Positions 56,229 to 64,000 of a stretch of 64,000 nt of DNA are shown piece after piece. The translations under genes were made by a program, and so were the position numbers. This DNA comes from JAFMJV01 sp963800275 (GTDB lineage Bacteria; Chloroflexota; Limnocylindria; Limnocylindrales; CSP1-4): positions 1 through 64,000 of the forward strand of contig CAWDAI010000002.1 in the NCBI GenBank assembly GCA_963800275.1, given 5' to 3'. The notes under the pieces were generated by a model, which searched no databases, was not told where the DNA came from, and was given only the letters and a program-made list of their open reading frames with translations. Positions within the stretch are counted from its first letter, which is position 1. Each line of letters opens with the position of its first letter.

Positions 56229-56621
56229 ATGAGCGCCGCAGAGCATCCCAATGCGATCGCCTTCCGACGGACGGCTGACGCCTTCCGCGAACGAGACTTC
56301 GATGCCATTCGGTCCCTCGTGGCCGAGGACGTCATCTGGCACGTGCCCGGTCACCACTCGATGGCCGGAGGGGTCCGCGGTCTCGACGCGCTCATCGCCT
56401 GGCTCGGCCGGCTCGGCGAGCTCGGCTTCACCCTGCGAGAGCACGATGTGTTCGGCAACGACGAGCACGTCTGTGCGTTGAGCTACATGGGCGCCCAGCG
56501 GCCAGGGGTGGACGTCGAGACACGGGTGACGAGCGTCTTCCACTTCCGCAAGGGGCGGCAGGTGGAGCGGTGGATCTACCCGGAAGACATCGACGCCTGG
56601 GAGACCATCTTCGCTGGCTGA
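56229..56621 (+). CDS. SnoaL-like / NTF2-fold protein
   Basis: A 130 aa protein of the NTF2-like superfamily. It has the typical opening (AFRRTADAFRERDFDAIRSLVAEDVIWHVPG), a central strand set and the closing VFHFRKGRQVERWIYPED. Such proteins are small-molecule isomerases, cyclases or ligand-binding domains; the substrate cannot be told. The start follows AGGAG (56217-56221) by 7 bases; ATG 56226 is an alternative. It is convergent with groES. Confidence 0.8.
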   Translation: MSAAEHPNAIAFRRTADAFRERDFDAIRSLVAEDVIWHVPGHHSMAGGVRGLDALIAWLGRLGELGFTLREHDVFGNDEHVCALSYMGAQRPGVDVETRVTSVFHFRKGRQVERWIYPEDIDAWETIFAG

Positions 56622-56640
56622 CCAGCCGGAGCCGCGCCGG

Positions 56641-56922
56641 CTACTTCTTGTGCTTGACGATCGCGAGCAGGTCGCCCGAATCGATGACCAGGTAGTCCTC
56701 GTCCTCGATCTTGAACTCGGTGCCGGTGTACTTGGGGAAGAGCACCTTGTCACCGACCTTCACGTTGATCATCTCGTCGTCCTCGCCGACCGCGGTGACC
56801 TCGCCACGCTGGGGCTTCTCTTTGGCCGTGTCAGGCAGCACGAGTCCGCTCTTGGTGGTGGTCTCCTCCGGCGTGATCTTGACGAGCACGCGGGCGCCAA
56901 GGGGCTGCAGGGTCTCAGACAT
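56641..56922 (-). CDS. groES: Co-chaperonin GroES
   Basis: The 10-kDa lid of the GroEL chaperonin. 93 aa with the conserved start LQPLGARVLVKI, the mobile loop around TTKSGLVLPDTAKEKPQ and the closing YLVIDSGDLLAIV. Upstream GAGAGAGG serves as a ribosome site. No groEL follows (the gene is convergent with the SnoaL-like gene), and no CIRCE inverted repeat is visible upstream, so it is a separate groES locus. Confidence 0.96.
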   Translation of the reverse strand: MSETLQPLGARVLVKITPEETTTKSGLVLPDTAKEKPQRGEVTAVGEDDEMINVKVGDKVLFPKYTGTEFKIEDEDYLVIDSGDLLAIVKHKK

Positions 56923-56973
56923 GGGACTACCTCTCTCTGAAGGGTGTTAGGCGGTTCTGCTTCGGGATCCCGA

Positions 56974-57249
56974 TCAGTGGACGGGCGCGCCGGACTTGAG
57001 CCCGAGGAGCGCATCGATGCGGGCCTGGTCGAAGCCCACGACGGGCTTGCCGTCGATCTCCACCACGGGCACGCCCATCTGGCCGGTCCGGCGCACGAGG
57101 TCGCGCGCGGCGGCCTGGTCGTGGGCTACGTCCACCTCGCGGAACTTCACGCCGCGTGAGCGCAGGTACGACTTCGCACGCGTGCACCAGGGGCACGTGG
57201 GCGTGGTGAAGACGATGACGCGGTGTGGGCGGCCTTCGGTCGCGGGCAT
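56974..57249 (-). CDS. Glutaredoxin-like protein (NrdH/mycoredoxin type)
   Basis: A 91 aa thioredoxin-fold redox protein with the active site CPWC in FTTPTCPWCTRAKSYL, followed by VPVVEIDGKPVVGFDQ including the cis-Pro. It could reduce ribonucleotide reductase or mixed disulfides. ATG 57249 follows AGAGGGGAACC. It lies upstream of groES on the same strand, 50 bases apart, so both may share a transcript. Confidence 0.9.
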   Translation of the reverse strand: MPATEGRPHRVIVFTTPTCPWCTRAKSYLRSRGVKFREVDVAHDQAAARDLVRRTGQMGVPVVEIDGKPVVGFDQARIDALLGLKSGAPVH

Positions 57250-57392
57250 GGTGGTTCCCCTCTGGTCAAGTGGTGTGACAGGGAGGATGGTACAACTGCT
57301 TGCGTACTTACGCAATCGCGCAAGTACCGCCCAGGCATCGTTGTTGGTCGTGGGCCCAGTGACCGGACTGATGCGCGCCCTTGGGCTCGGGC

Positions 57393-58920
57393 CTATTGCC
57401 AGCGCAGCCAGCTGCGGCCGCGGACGACCCAGTCGGGCGGACGCATCTCGCGGACACAGAACGAGTCGGGCTCGGTCGTCGGATCGTCGAGGAACGCGGC
57501 GGTCATGGCCTGGGCGCACTCGGCGTCGCTGGTCACGCTGTGGCCCATGGCCGGGTAGACGAAGACGTAGCTGTCAGACAGGCTGTCCGCGGTGTCCCAG
57601 GCCCAATCAGGCGGCGTGATGGTGTCGTACTGACCCGCGATCAGGAGGGTGGGGATGTCGCTCTCCACGGCCTCCGCCTCGATGTCTGCGGCGGCGGGGA
57701 CAGCCCACACCGCGCAGTCGGCCAGGAGGCTCTCCACGTCGGCAGACGCGATCGGCTGGAGCGAGTCGGGCAGGCTCTCGATATCCGCCTGCACCAGTTC
57801 GGGGTCGATGAACGCGACCTCTTCTGAGCACTCGACCGAGAGATACATGCCCATGGCGTCGCCATCTGGCTCGGAGGGCAGCTGCCGGCGGATGTAGCCG
57901 TCCGTGGAGGGCAGGTAGTCGGTGGCCAGGTCGGCATACAGCCGCGCATCGCCATCGGCCAGGGCGTCGATGACCGCGGGCAGCCAGGGCAGCTGGTCGG
58001 AGTTGCTCAGGGCGCCGACCACGGTGGCGAAGAACTCGGGCGCGGTCAGTTCCTCGGTGTAGGGCTCGCCCTCGTCATCGGTGTAGTCGACCGCCATGGC
58101 GTCGGCATCGAGCGCGTCGATGACGTCGTAGAAGTCCCATTCGAGATAGGGGTAGGCGGCCTGGCAGGCGCGATCGGCCGCGCAGCCGGTGAACATGGAT
58201 TCCAGGCCCGCGAGCTCGTCCGAGGCCAGCTCCTCGAGCGTATACGCCTGCGGCGGGTAGACCGAGTCGAGCACCGCGCTGCGCACGCCGTCCGGGTAGT
58301 CGCGCATGACGGTGAGCGCGAGACGCGTGCCATAGGAGATGCCATAGAGGTTCCACTGCTCGTAGCCGAGCGCCTGCCGCAGGGCTTCCACGTCCGCGGC
58401 CGACTGGCGGCTATCGAAGAGGGCCAGGTCGATGCCCTCGGCGAGCAGCTCGTCGCGGCAGGTGGCGAGGGCGGCTGCATACTCCGCCCCGTCGAGCTCG
58501 TCGATCTCGGCCGGGCAGTCGAGCAAGGGGATCGACCAGCCGGTGCCACGCTGGTCGAAGAGGACCAGGTCGCGATCGTCGAGGAGCGGGTAGCCGCGCC
58601 AGCTGTCGAAGTCGGAGATGGTCTCGCCGCCTGGGCCGCCTTCGAGGTAGATCACGGGGTCGAGCTCCGGCTCGTCGGTCTCCGCATAGAGGATGGCCAC
58701 GGCCAGGTCGATGGTGGGGCCGCGCGGGATCGGCGTGGTCCGCGGGCACCGTCAGGTAGCCGCAGTCGACCGTCTCACCCTCGACCTCGTCGGGCGGCAT
58801 CTCGACCGGGCACGCGGCGTAGGCGAAGGTGCCGACCTGGGCCAGCACCGGCGAGGCGGCCGCCGACAGCGGGATCGCCAGGCTGATGACGGCAGCGGCC
58901 GTCAAGAGAGCACGTCGCAA
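57393..58920 (-). pseudogene. Secreted alpha/beta hydrolase (tripeptidyl aminopeptidase-like, S33), frameshifted
   Basis: The TTG start 58920 has GGAGGG upstream and encodes a signal peptide (RALLTAAAVISLAIPLSAAA) and the mature start TFAYAACPVEMPPDEVEGE. A one-base excess in the C4 run near 58725 shifts the frame. The rest reads PTIDLAVAILYAETDEPELD, oxyanion loop YLEGGPGGE, nucleophile GISYGTRLAL, TAP-type C-terminal PTLLIAGQYDTITPP with the catalytic Asp, and GHS with the catalytic His. If corrected, the protein would be about 508 aa and active-looking. It probably cleaves peptides outside the cell. Confidence 0.8.
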
Positions 58921-59034
58921 CTGGGACCCTCCTCGTGGGGCGGACTCCCCGCCGGCCTGGTGACCGTTCCCGCCAGGTTCGACAGTATGGAGTGGTGGAG
59001 GGGCGTTGGTCGGCCCACCAGGGCAGGGGACCGC

Positions 59035-59040
59035 TACAGT
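59035..59040 (+). promoter_or_regulatory. -10 element of tRNA-Leu(TAA)
   Basis: TACAGT lies 16 bases before the tRNA 5' end. Confidence 0.35.
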
Positions 59041-59056
59041 GGCGTGGAGCGCCGGG

Positions 59057-59144
59057 CCCGGAGTGGCGGAATGGCAGACGCGGCGGTCTTAAACACCGCT
59101 GGACCGAGAGGTCCGTGTGGGTTCGAACCCCACCTCCGGGACCA
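59057..59144 (+). tRNA. tRNA-Leu (anticodon TAA)
   Basis: Type II tRNA. Acceptor CCCGGAG/CTCCGGG, CCA encoded, anticodon stem GCGGT/ACCGC with loop CTTAAAC giving TAA. Confidence 0.95.
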
Positions 59145-59197
59145 CGTTCTGAAGCGCCAGCGTGACCAGCTCTGGGTCGGAGAGTCGAGCCGCATCG

Positions 59198-59304
59198 TCG
59201 AGCGCTACCGCGTGCGAGTGCGTGGCGATGAGGCGGACGTCGGATCCGCCGACGCCACGGGCTTGTTCACTCCTCGTCTTCCGACTCGGCCAGACATCGT
59301 CCCA
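59198..59304. repeat. Dispersed repeat, copy 1
   Basis: About 107 bases closely matching 62050-62158. The core GACGCCACGGGCTTG and TCACTCCTCGTCTTCCGACT is identical; other positions differ by scattered substitutions. It adjoins an IS110 remnant. Confidence 0.75.
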
Positions 59305-59512
59305 GGGGTCGGTGCGGACGAGCTCCGCGAGCATGCGCGCATCACCGCGGTCGGACTTGGCCCGGCTCGTCGTGTGGCGCTCGCAGGGCGTGCAGGCGGG
59401 CCACCCCCTCGAGGGCCTCGGGGATGCGGCGCGTGGCCAGCACCTGCCCCTCGCGATCGAGCACGCACACGTCACGGTGCGACTCGGCCCAGTCGATCGC
59501 GACGAAGATCAT
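59305..59512 (-). pseudogene. IS110-family transposase N-terminal remnant
   Basis: ATG 59512 begins MIFVAIDWAESHRDVCVLD, the DEDD-type RuvC-like start of IS110 transposases, then GQVLATRRIPEALEGVARLH. One shift later the frame reads KSDRGDARMLAELVRTD, the next conserved block. The reading then joins the dispersed repeat. Only about 70 residues of a roughly 400 aa protein remain. Confidence 0.75.
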
Positions 59513-59967
59513 CCGCTGCCTCCTTCTCTCGGGTGCGGAGCCGCAGGAGGAGGATCGCGGTGACCTATTGGACCAGTGCTCTTCGGCCCGCCACCCCAGC
59601 AGCCATCTCGACCGTCCTCGCCGACCACCAGGGGCACGCTCCAGACTTGGGACTCTGGGCCCTGGATCTGATGGTTCAGTGTCGGTCGGGACCCATTAGG
59701 CCGAGTAGATCTCCGAGTCAGGCCGTTCACGCTCATCATCACCGCCGCAGCCTGTTACGCCGTCGGTGACAGTGGCGTCTTGAGCCACATCGTGGTCGGT
59801 GAGACTGCGGCCGGTGCCATCACCGTGGCCGACTCGACCGGCACGCTGACCGTGCTCTGGCTCGTCCTTGATGACTACCGACATGGACAGCACATCGATG
59901 TCCACCTCATGGGCATCCTTCGCGACGAGTGGCTGGCCCAGGACCGGCCGCGTACCTGGGAGCTCGA
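59513..59967. other. Region with no secure gene
   Basis: One short frame (59780-59971, plus) encodes a 63-residue segment, TLTVLWLVLDDYRHGQHIDV, with no family match or ribosome site; it may be the tail of a lost gene. Nothing else is recognisable. Confidence 0.4.
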
Positions 59968-61236
59968 CTAGATCGACGGCGCCACGGCCTGATCCTCGAC
60001 GGCAGCCTCCGCGGCATCGATGGTGGCGTCAGACAGGTAGCGGCGAAAGTAGACCATGCCCATGCTGACCAGGCCCGCGAGAAGGAACACGGCGCGCAAT
60101 CCGACGAGCTCGGCGATGAGACCACCGAGCAACGCACCGATGGGCATCACACCCCACGCGAACAGCCGGTAGGTGGCGTTCATCCGGCCCAACAGGTGGT
60201 CGGGCGTGATGCGCTGCCGCAATGACACGGTGACGATGTTCCACATCATGTTCGTCGCGCCCATCGCGGCCATGCCCAGCGCCACAGGCAAGGGATGCGC
60301 GGTCAACACCGGCACCAGCATCGCCAGGCCGGTGACGACGACGGTGAGGAATAGCACGTTGGATCGGCCAAAGCGGGCCTCGACACGCTCTTCGATGAGC
60401 GAGCCGATGACGCCGCCAACGGCCATGGCCGTGATCAAGAAACCGTAGCCGACCTCATCGAGACCCATGGGCCCCGGCCGCACCGCGAAGAGAACGAAGA
60501 CGGCCACGACGGCCGAGCTGGCCAGGCTCACCGTGGCCACCATGATGACCAGCGGCCGCAGGACCGGGTTCTGCCATACGAAGTCGAAACCCTCGCGGAT
60601 CTCGCTGGCCATCGAGGGGCGCGGGCCCTCGGACCTGGGCTTGAAAGAGCCCACGATGAGCGCCAACCCGATCGCCGCGATGCCATAGCCAAGTGCGCTG
60701 CCACCAAGAGCGACTGGTACCGAGATGGCCACGAGGAACCCGCCCAGCGGAGGTCCGACGAAGGCGTTCATGGTCAGCTCCACGGCATAGAGTCGGCTGT
60801 TGGCCCGACTGAGCAATGCCTTGGGGACCAGGTTGGGCATGATCGACTGCGCCGCCGTGTCGAAGAGTGTCTCGCCGATCCCGAGCACGAACGCCGTCAC
60901 GTAGAGCACGGCCAGGGAGAGGCTATCGGCCAGCGCCAGGGCCGCCATCAGGCCGACCACGACGACGCGTATGAGTTGGACGTTGCGCATCGTGACCCGT
61001 CGGTCCAGCCGATCGGCCAGAGCGCCTGCGATGAGCACGAAGACCAGCCACGGCAGGCGCCCGGCGATAGACACGCCGGCCACCAGCAGCGGCGAGGTCG
61101 TGAGCTGCACCGCGATGAGCGGAAGAGCCACCACGAAGATGCCGTCGGACAGGTTGGAGACCGCCGAGGAAGCCCACAGCTTGCGGTAGTTGAGCCCCAG
61201 CGACAGCGGGCGCTCGGCGTCGTAGGCTGTGCTCAC
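59968..61236 (-). CDS. MFS transporter (enterobactin-exporter-like group), 422 aa
   Basis: A 12-helix major facilitator protein that begins LGLNYRKLWASSAVSNLSDG and has the loop 2-3 signature GALADRLDRRVTMRN and the FDTAAQSIMPNLVPKALLSRANS segment. These are typical of EntS/MdtH-like drug or siderophore efflux proteins. GTG 61236 is chosen because a minus-strand TACGGT ends 6 bases upstream; a longer frame runs into the IS630 remnant. It is intact although surrounded by transposase debris. Confidence 0.85.
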   Translation of the reverse strand: MSTAYDAERPLSLGLNYRKLWASSAVSNLSDGIFVVALPLIAVQLTTSPLLVAGVSIAGRLPWLVFVLIAGALADRLDRRVTMRNVQLIRVVVVGLMAALALADSLSLAVLYVTAFVLGIGETLFDTAAQSIMPNLVPKALLSRANSRLYAVELTMNAFVGPPLGGFLVAISVPVALGGSALGYGIAAIGLALIVGSFKPRSEGPRPSMASEIREGFDFVWQNPVLRPLVIMVATVSLASSAVVAVFVLFAVRPGPMGLDEVGYGFLITAMAVGGVIGSLIEERVEARFGRSNVLFLTVVVTGLAMLVPVLTAHPLPVALGMAAMGATNMMWNIVTVSLRQRITPDHLLGRMNATYRLFAWGVMPIGALLGGLIAELVGLRAVFLLAGLVSMGMVYFRRYLSDATIDAAEAAVEDQAVAPSI

Positions 61237-61242
61237 CCGGTG

Positions 61243-61248
61243 ACCGTA
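61243..61248 (-). promoter_or_regulatory. -10 element, leaderless MFS promoter
   Basis: TACGGT on the minus strand ends 6 bases before GTG 61236. Confidence 0.45.
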
Positions 61249-61286
61249 GCGGATACCAAGCTCAGCGGCTCGACAGGAAGACTGCT

Positions 61287-61880
61287 CGGGTGCCAGCCCG
61301 CTCCGAGGCGTGGCTGCAGGTTGAGCGGCCCGAACTCGTCGAGGCAGAGCACCCGGGCGCCCGCGGGCGGATGGGCGTAGAGGTCGAGCACTCGGTTCTT
61401 CTTGGCCTCGAAGTCGGGGTGGGCGAGGCCTTCCAGGTCTTGTGGTGCTGGAAGCGGATGCCGTGCTACGGAGGATGCGCCAGAGCTGGCTGGCGCTGAT
61501 GGCCAGCACGATCCGCTCGGCGGAGCAGATGAACGCGCAGCTTGATCAGGCTCCAGTCGGTGAAGGGCTCACCGAGGTCTCGTGGTCGGGCGAGGGCCAC
61601 CTTCACGATGGCGCGCGCTGGGCCTCATCGATCCGGCGTGGTCGGCCCCCGCCCACCCGAGGGTCCAGGGCCGCGAAGCCCCGCTCGTTGAAGGCGTGGA
61701 TGAGCTCGGCGATGTGGGTCGCGCTGGCGCGGTGCATGAGCGCGATCTGCGACACGCTCTGGCCCTGGTACGAGGCGAAGAGCAGCATCGCCCGGTGCTG
61801 CGTGGTGGGGTTCTGGCGCGCCGCGAGAGCCGGAGGAGGTGCTCGGCCTCCCCATAGCTCAACTCGCGGATGAACAAGGG
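61287..61880 (-). pseudogene. IS630-family transposase remnant, frameshifted
   Basis: The minus strand encodes in pieces the N-terminal HTH region (RELSYGEAEHLLRL, TTQHRAMLLFASYQGQSVS and GFAALDPRVGGGRPRRIDE). A linker (EPFTDWSLIKLRVHL) and the first DDE block (KKNRVLDLYAHPPAGARVL then CLDEFGPLNLQPR) follow. Several shifts separate the pieces and the C-terminal catalytic half is absent. Confidence 0.7.
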
Positions 61881-62049
61881 GGATGCAGAGAAGAGAGGAG
61901 GAAAAGAAAGAAGAGCCTAGCACATGATCCTGGCCACTGCCTTCACCATCGAAGGCCGCGAGATCGCCGAGATCATCGGCCTGGTGCGCGGCCCCTCGGA
62001 TACGTCCCTGTGCTAACCGCTACGTCGTAACTTGCCGGTCCGCTTGGCC

Positions 62050-62158
62050 TCGAGCGCTCCCGCCCGCGAGTGCGTGACGATGAGTCGGGCGTGGGGACCC
62101 GGCGACGCCACGGGCTTGATCACTCCTCGTCTTCCGACTCGGGCCAGACGTCGTCCCA
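62050..62158. repeat. Dispersed repeat, copy 2
   Basis: Second copy of the 59198-59304 sequence. Here it covers the last codons (WDDVWPESEDEE) and the 3' flank of the MarR-like remnant. Confidence 0.75.
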
Positions 62159-62350
62159 CAGGCCCGAGGCCTTGACCAGGAGTCGGTACAGCTCGGCGCG
62201 TTCGTCGTCCCCGAGCCGCCAGAGCCGGTCCTCGACGAAGGCCCCCCAGGGCTCGACGATCGAGCCCGCGAGCTCTGTTGCGGCAGGCGTCAGCGTGACC
62301 GGGCGGGTCCGCGCATCGGCACCCACGCCGCGGCTCACCAGGCCCCCCTT
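62120..62350 (-). pseudogene. MarR-family regulator, C-terminal remnant
   Basis: The minus strand reads GGLVSRGVGADARTRPVTLT, matching the wing of a MarR winged-helix, then AATELAGSIVEPWGAFVEDR and LWRLGDDERAELYRLLVKAS, the dimerisation helix, and stops. The DNA-recognition helix and everything before it are missing, cut near an IS30-type fragment. Confidence 0.6.
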
Positions 62351-62404
62351 CAAGAGGGCGGAATCTGGCGAACGACGCAACACCCAAGCACCAGGGAGTA
62401 GCGA

Positions 62405-62680
62405 ATGGGTCGCCGAGGAGCACCGCCGAACCATGAGAAGCGAGCAGCGTTCGTCAAGCTGATCTCCGCCGGGGTCTCGTCGGTCCGCGCTTCCCGGATC
62501 GTCGGGATCAACCCACGCACCGGCAAACGCTGGCGCAACGGTCGTCGGATCGTATCGGGCGGCCGTAGGGCGAGAACCACCGGGCCCGCATCTGATCTCG
62601 CCGCGAAGTTGCCTTCACCTGAGACAGTAGGCGCACGGCAAGTCTCTATAGGACATGGATGCGGTGACGCGAACGGTTGA
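62405..62680 (+). pseudogene. IS30-like transposase N-terminal fragment
   Basis: ATG 62405 starts a short frame whose HTH region, RAAFVKLISAGVSSVRASRI then VGINPRTGKRWRNGR, matches the start of IS30-family transposases. The similarity is lost after about residue 60 and no integrase core follows. Confidence 0.6.
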
Positions 62681-62725
62681 GCGGGGCCGAAATAGCGCCA
62701 CGGGTAGCCGAGGCGGTGCGTGGGG

Positions 62726-63013
62726 CTACTCCGCAGGCAGGTCGGGGATAGCCGGGACGTCGTCGGTGGGCCAGATGACACCGATCTCCCTGATGTCCTC
62801 TGTGTCGCCCGTCGCCGCGAAGAACAAGGTGAGCCCCTCGTAGCCGCCCTCGCCGACCTGCTCGCTGAGGAACTGCACGGTCGGTGGTCCATCGTCTGGG
62901 AAGGTCAGGAACCCTCGATGGCTGCCGACCCACGCCCCGCCCTCGTTGACGATTCGCACGGCATTCCGCTGGACCTGGCCACGGCGGCGTACATACCGTG
63001 TGTTCGCTGCCAC
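62726..63013 (-). CDS. Hypothetical protein, possibly the remnant of an exported protein
   Basis: A 95-residue frame. Its last 70 residues look structured: GGAWVGSHRGFLTFPDDGPP, TVQFLSEQVGEGGYEGLTLF, DTEDIREIGVIWPTDD and a Pro-rich end. The pattern suggests a beta-sandwich with short loops. The first 20 residues are basic and chance-like, and there is no signal peptide or good ribosome site, so the 5' part may be lost. No family recognised. Confidence 0.4.
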   Translation of the reverse strand: MAANTRYVRRRGQVQRNAVRIVNEGGAWVGSHRGFLTFPDDGPPTVQFLSEQVGEGGYEGLTLFFAATGDTEDIREIGVIWPTDDVPAIPDLPAE

Positions 63014-63140
63014 ACCTGGTGGTGCTCACGTGATGCTCCCGCAAGGTCGCCCCGGTTACGTTCCGTGCCAGGTCTCGATGTGCAGGCGACTGGTGATGCG
63101 ATCCATGCGACCAGGCCTGGCGAGGCCCAAGGAGGCGGCG

Positions 63141-63596
63141 ATGGATCTCTTGAATGACCTGCTCGGCGGCGAGAAGAAGCAGGACTACGACGACTTCGTG
63201 CAGCGCTACGACCAGGGCTCACCCTGGGACAACATCGATGATGACGAAGCGCAGCGTCGCTACCAGGAGGTCGCCCCTCGTCTGGACGACGACCAATACA
63301 CCTCGTCGGCGGAGGAGGCTTTCCGCAACCTGACGCCCGAGCAGCGCGCGGAGTTCGGGCGCTGGCTGGAGTCGAAAGCGAAGGCGTCCGGTGTCGACGC
63401 GCAAGCTCAGGACCTCGCTGATCCGCACGAGCTCGCCACCATGACGTCACGCGTGCGCCGGGAACAGCCGAACATCCTCGATCAGCTGCTCGGCGGCGGT
63501 TCGAGCGATGGCGGTGGTCTGCTCAGCAGCCCCATCGCCAAGGCCGCCATCGGTGGCATCGCGGCCATCGCGGTGCGCAAGATGATGGGTCGCTGA
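63141..63596 (+). CDS. Conserved hypothetical protein with C-terminal hydrophobic helix
   Basis: A 151 aa protein starting MDLLNDLLGGEKKQDYDDFV. It has an acidic helical domain (EAQRRYQEVAPRLDDDQYTS, AEEAFRNLTPEQRAEFGRWL), a Gly/Ser linker LLGGGSSDGGG and a final glycine-rich helix (IAKAAIGGIAAIAVRKMM). Similar short proteins occur in Chloroflexota and Actinomycetota without an assigned role. AAGGAGG sits 6 bases before the ATG, a textbook site. Confidence 0.75.
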   Translation: MDLLNDLLGGEKKQDYDDFVQRYDQGSPWDNIDDDEAQRRYQEVAPRLDDDQYTSSAEEAFRNLTPEQRAEFGRWLESKAKASGVDAQAQDLADPHELATMTSRVRREQPNILDQLLGGGSSDGGGLLSSPIAKAAIGGIAAIAVRKMMGR

Positions 63597-63726
63597 CCAC
63601 CCACCAGCTGAACGTCCGAGACGGTCGTTAGCGCTCTGGGTCGCGGGATACCCGAACAGAGGAGCGGCCACTAAATACATAGCTGCATTGGCCCTGGTCC
63701 ATCCGGCGTCGAGAGAGGGGAGGATG

Positions 63727-64000
63727 ATGTCCGACGCCGGTCGGAACGAAACATATGAAGCTCTCGAGATTTGCCGTGCGGCCTCACGCGCCGCAGAGGC
63801 CGCTGCGGAAGCCTTGACCATCGCCGAATTGCAGAGCGCGAACTGTCCCCAATCGGCGACGCGGCCGAAGCCGCGGTGATCGACGCCAAACGGGCACTCG
63901 ATGCCGCTGAGCGGGTGGCCCTGGTAGCCTGCTCCGCCGTGGATGCCTCGGTCGAGACGGTCGCCGAACGCGAGCGAGTTTCATCTGCGGCGCAGATGGC
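63727..64000 (+). pseudogene. Helical Ala/Glu-rich protein, partial at right edge, possible frameshift
   Basis: ATG 63727 follows GAGGGGAGG and reads MSDAGRNETYEALEICRAAS and EAAAEALTIAELQS before an early stop at 63879. From about 63830 another frame continues in the same style (AERELSPIGDAAEAAVIDAK, ALDAAERVALVACSAVDASV) to the window end. One missing base would join them into a long helical protein. AT-rich sequence at 63670-63690 may hold a promoter. Family unknown. Confidence 0.4.

Noticed and set aside
56923..56973. CIRCE operator upstream of groES
   Set aside because: No TTAGCACTC-type half-sites are present.
59780..59971. 63-codon plus-strand gene
   Set aside because: No ribosome site, promoter or family; at best the tail of a lost gene.

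Overview
The window is a GC-rich bacterial chromosome segment, gene-dense and using many GTG and TTG starts. The gene set points to a Gram-positive-type or monoderm lineage: WhiA, the RapZ-YvcK-WhiA trio, a YvcK with N-terminal membrane helices, a CGAAC-N4-GTTC LexA-type box, SecDF as two genes, TatA/TatC, and a lone CpaB. A Chloroflexota lineage of the Limnocylindria type seems most likely, with Actinomycetota the main alternative. This placement is inferred, not proved, because no rRNA gene is present.

Layout. 0-2 kb: a P-type cation ATPase (minus strand, cut by the window edge, apparent frameshift near its start). 2.8-6.1 kb: a receiver-like protein, tRNA-Leu(CAA), a CorA-type transporter, an ECF sigma factor and its probable anti-sigma factor. 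6.2-12.8 kb: polA, mutM, an ABC-F ATPase and coaE, closely packed. 12.8-23.2 kb: cpaB, uvrB, an MFS transporter, a YrhK-like membrane protein, uvrA and an SRPBCC protein. 23.2-26.4 kb: a TlpA-like lipoprotein, a glutamine-amidotransferase-like protein and a compact UvrD-like helicase. 26.7-28 kb: a multiply frameshifted exported protein and a truncated IS3-type transposase. 28-43 kb: uvrC, secD-secF, recJ-PD40 protein, then tatA-tatC-rapZ-yvcK-whiA-tpiA-gpmI-secG. 43.2-43.5 kb: three tRNAs. 43.7-48.2 kb: damaged exported-protein genes, an IS3-type element and a rhodanese-domain protein. 48.3-52.6 kb: a pectinacetylesterase-like protein, lemA-htpX and an MFS transporter. 52.8-53.3 kb: four tRNAs. 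53.3-59 kb: a DUF218 protein, an RTX-like repeat protein, an unknown exported protein, a SnoaL-like protein, groES, a glutaredoxin-like protein, a frameshifted alpha/beta hydrolase and tRNA-Leu(TAA). 59.2-62.7 kb: remnants of IS110, IS630 and IS30 transposases and of a MarR-type gene, flanking one intact MFS gene. 62.7-64 kb: small hypothetical genes and a partial gene at the right edge.

How the genes fit together. All three excision nuclease subunits (uvrB, uvrA, uvrC) lie within 16 kb as separate genes, with polA, mutM, recJ and a UvrD-like helicase nearby. Protein export is also strongly represented (secD, secF, secG, tatA, tatC). The yvcK/rapZ/whiA regulators sit directly upstream of tpiA and gpmI.

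Two window-wide patterns stand out. First, at least twelve genes have a TANNNT -10-like hexamer ending 6-8 bases before the start codon, which implies leaderless transcripts. Second, single-base frameshifts are concentrated in exported-protein and transposase genes, while about 40 kb of housekeeping genes is intact. No CRISPR array, prophage or obvious new defence system was seen.
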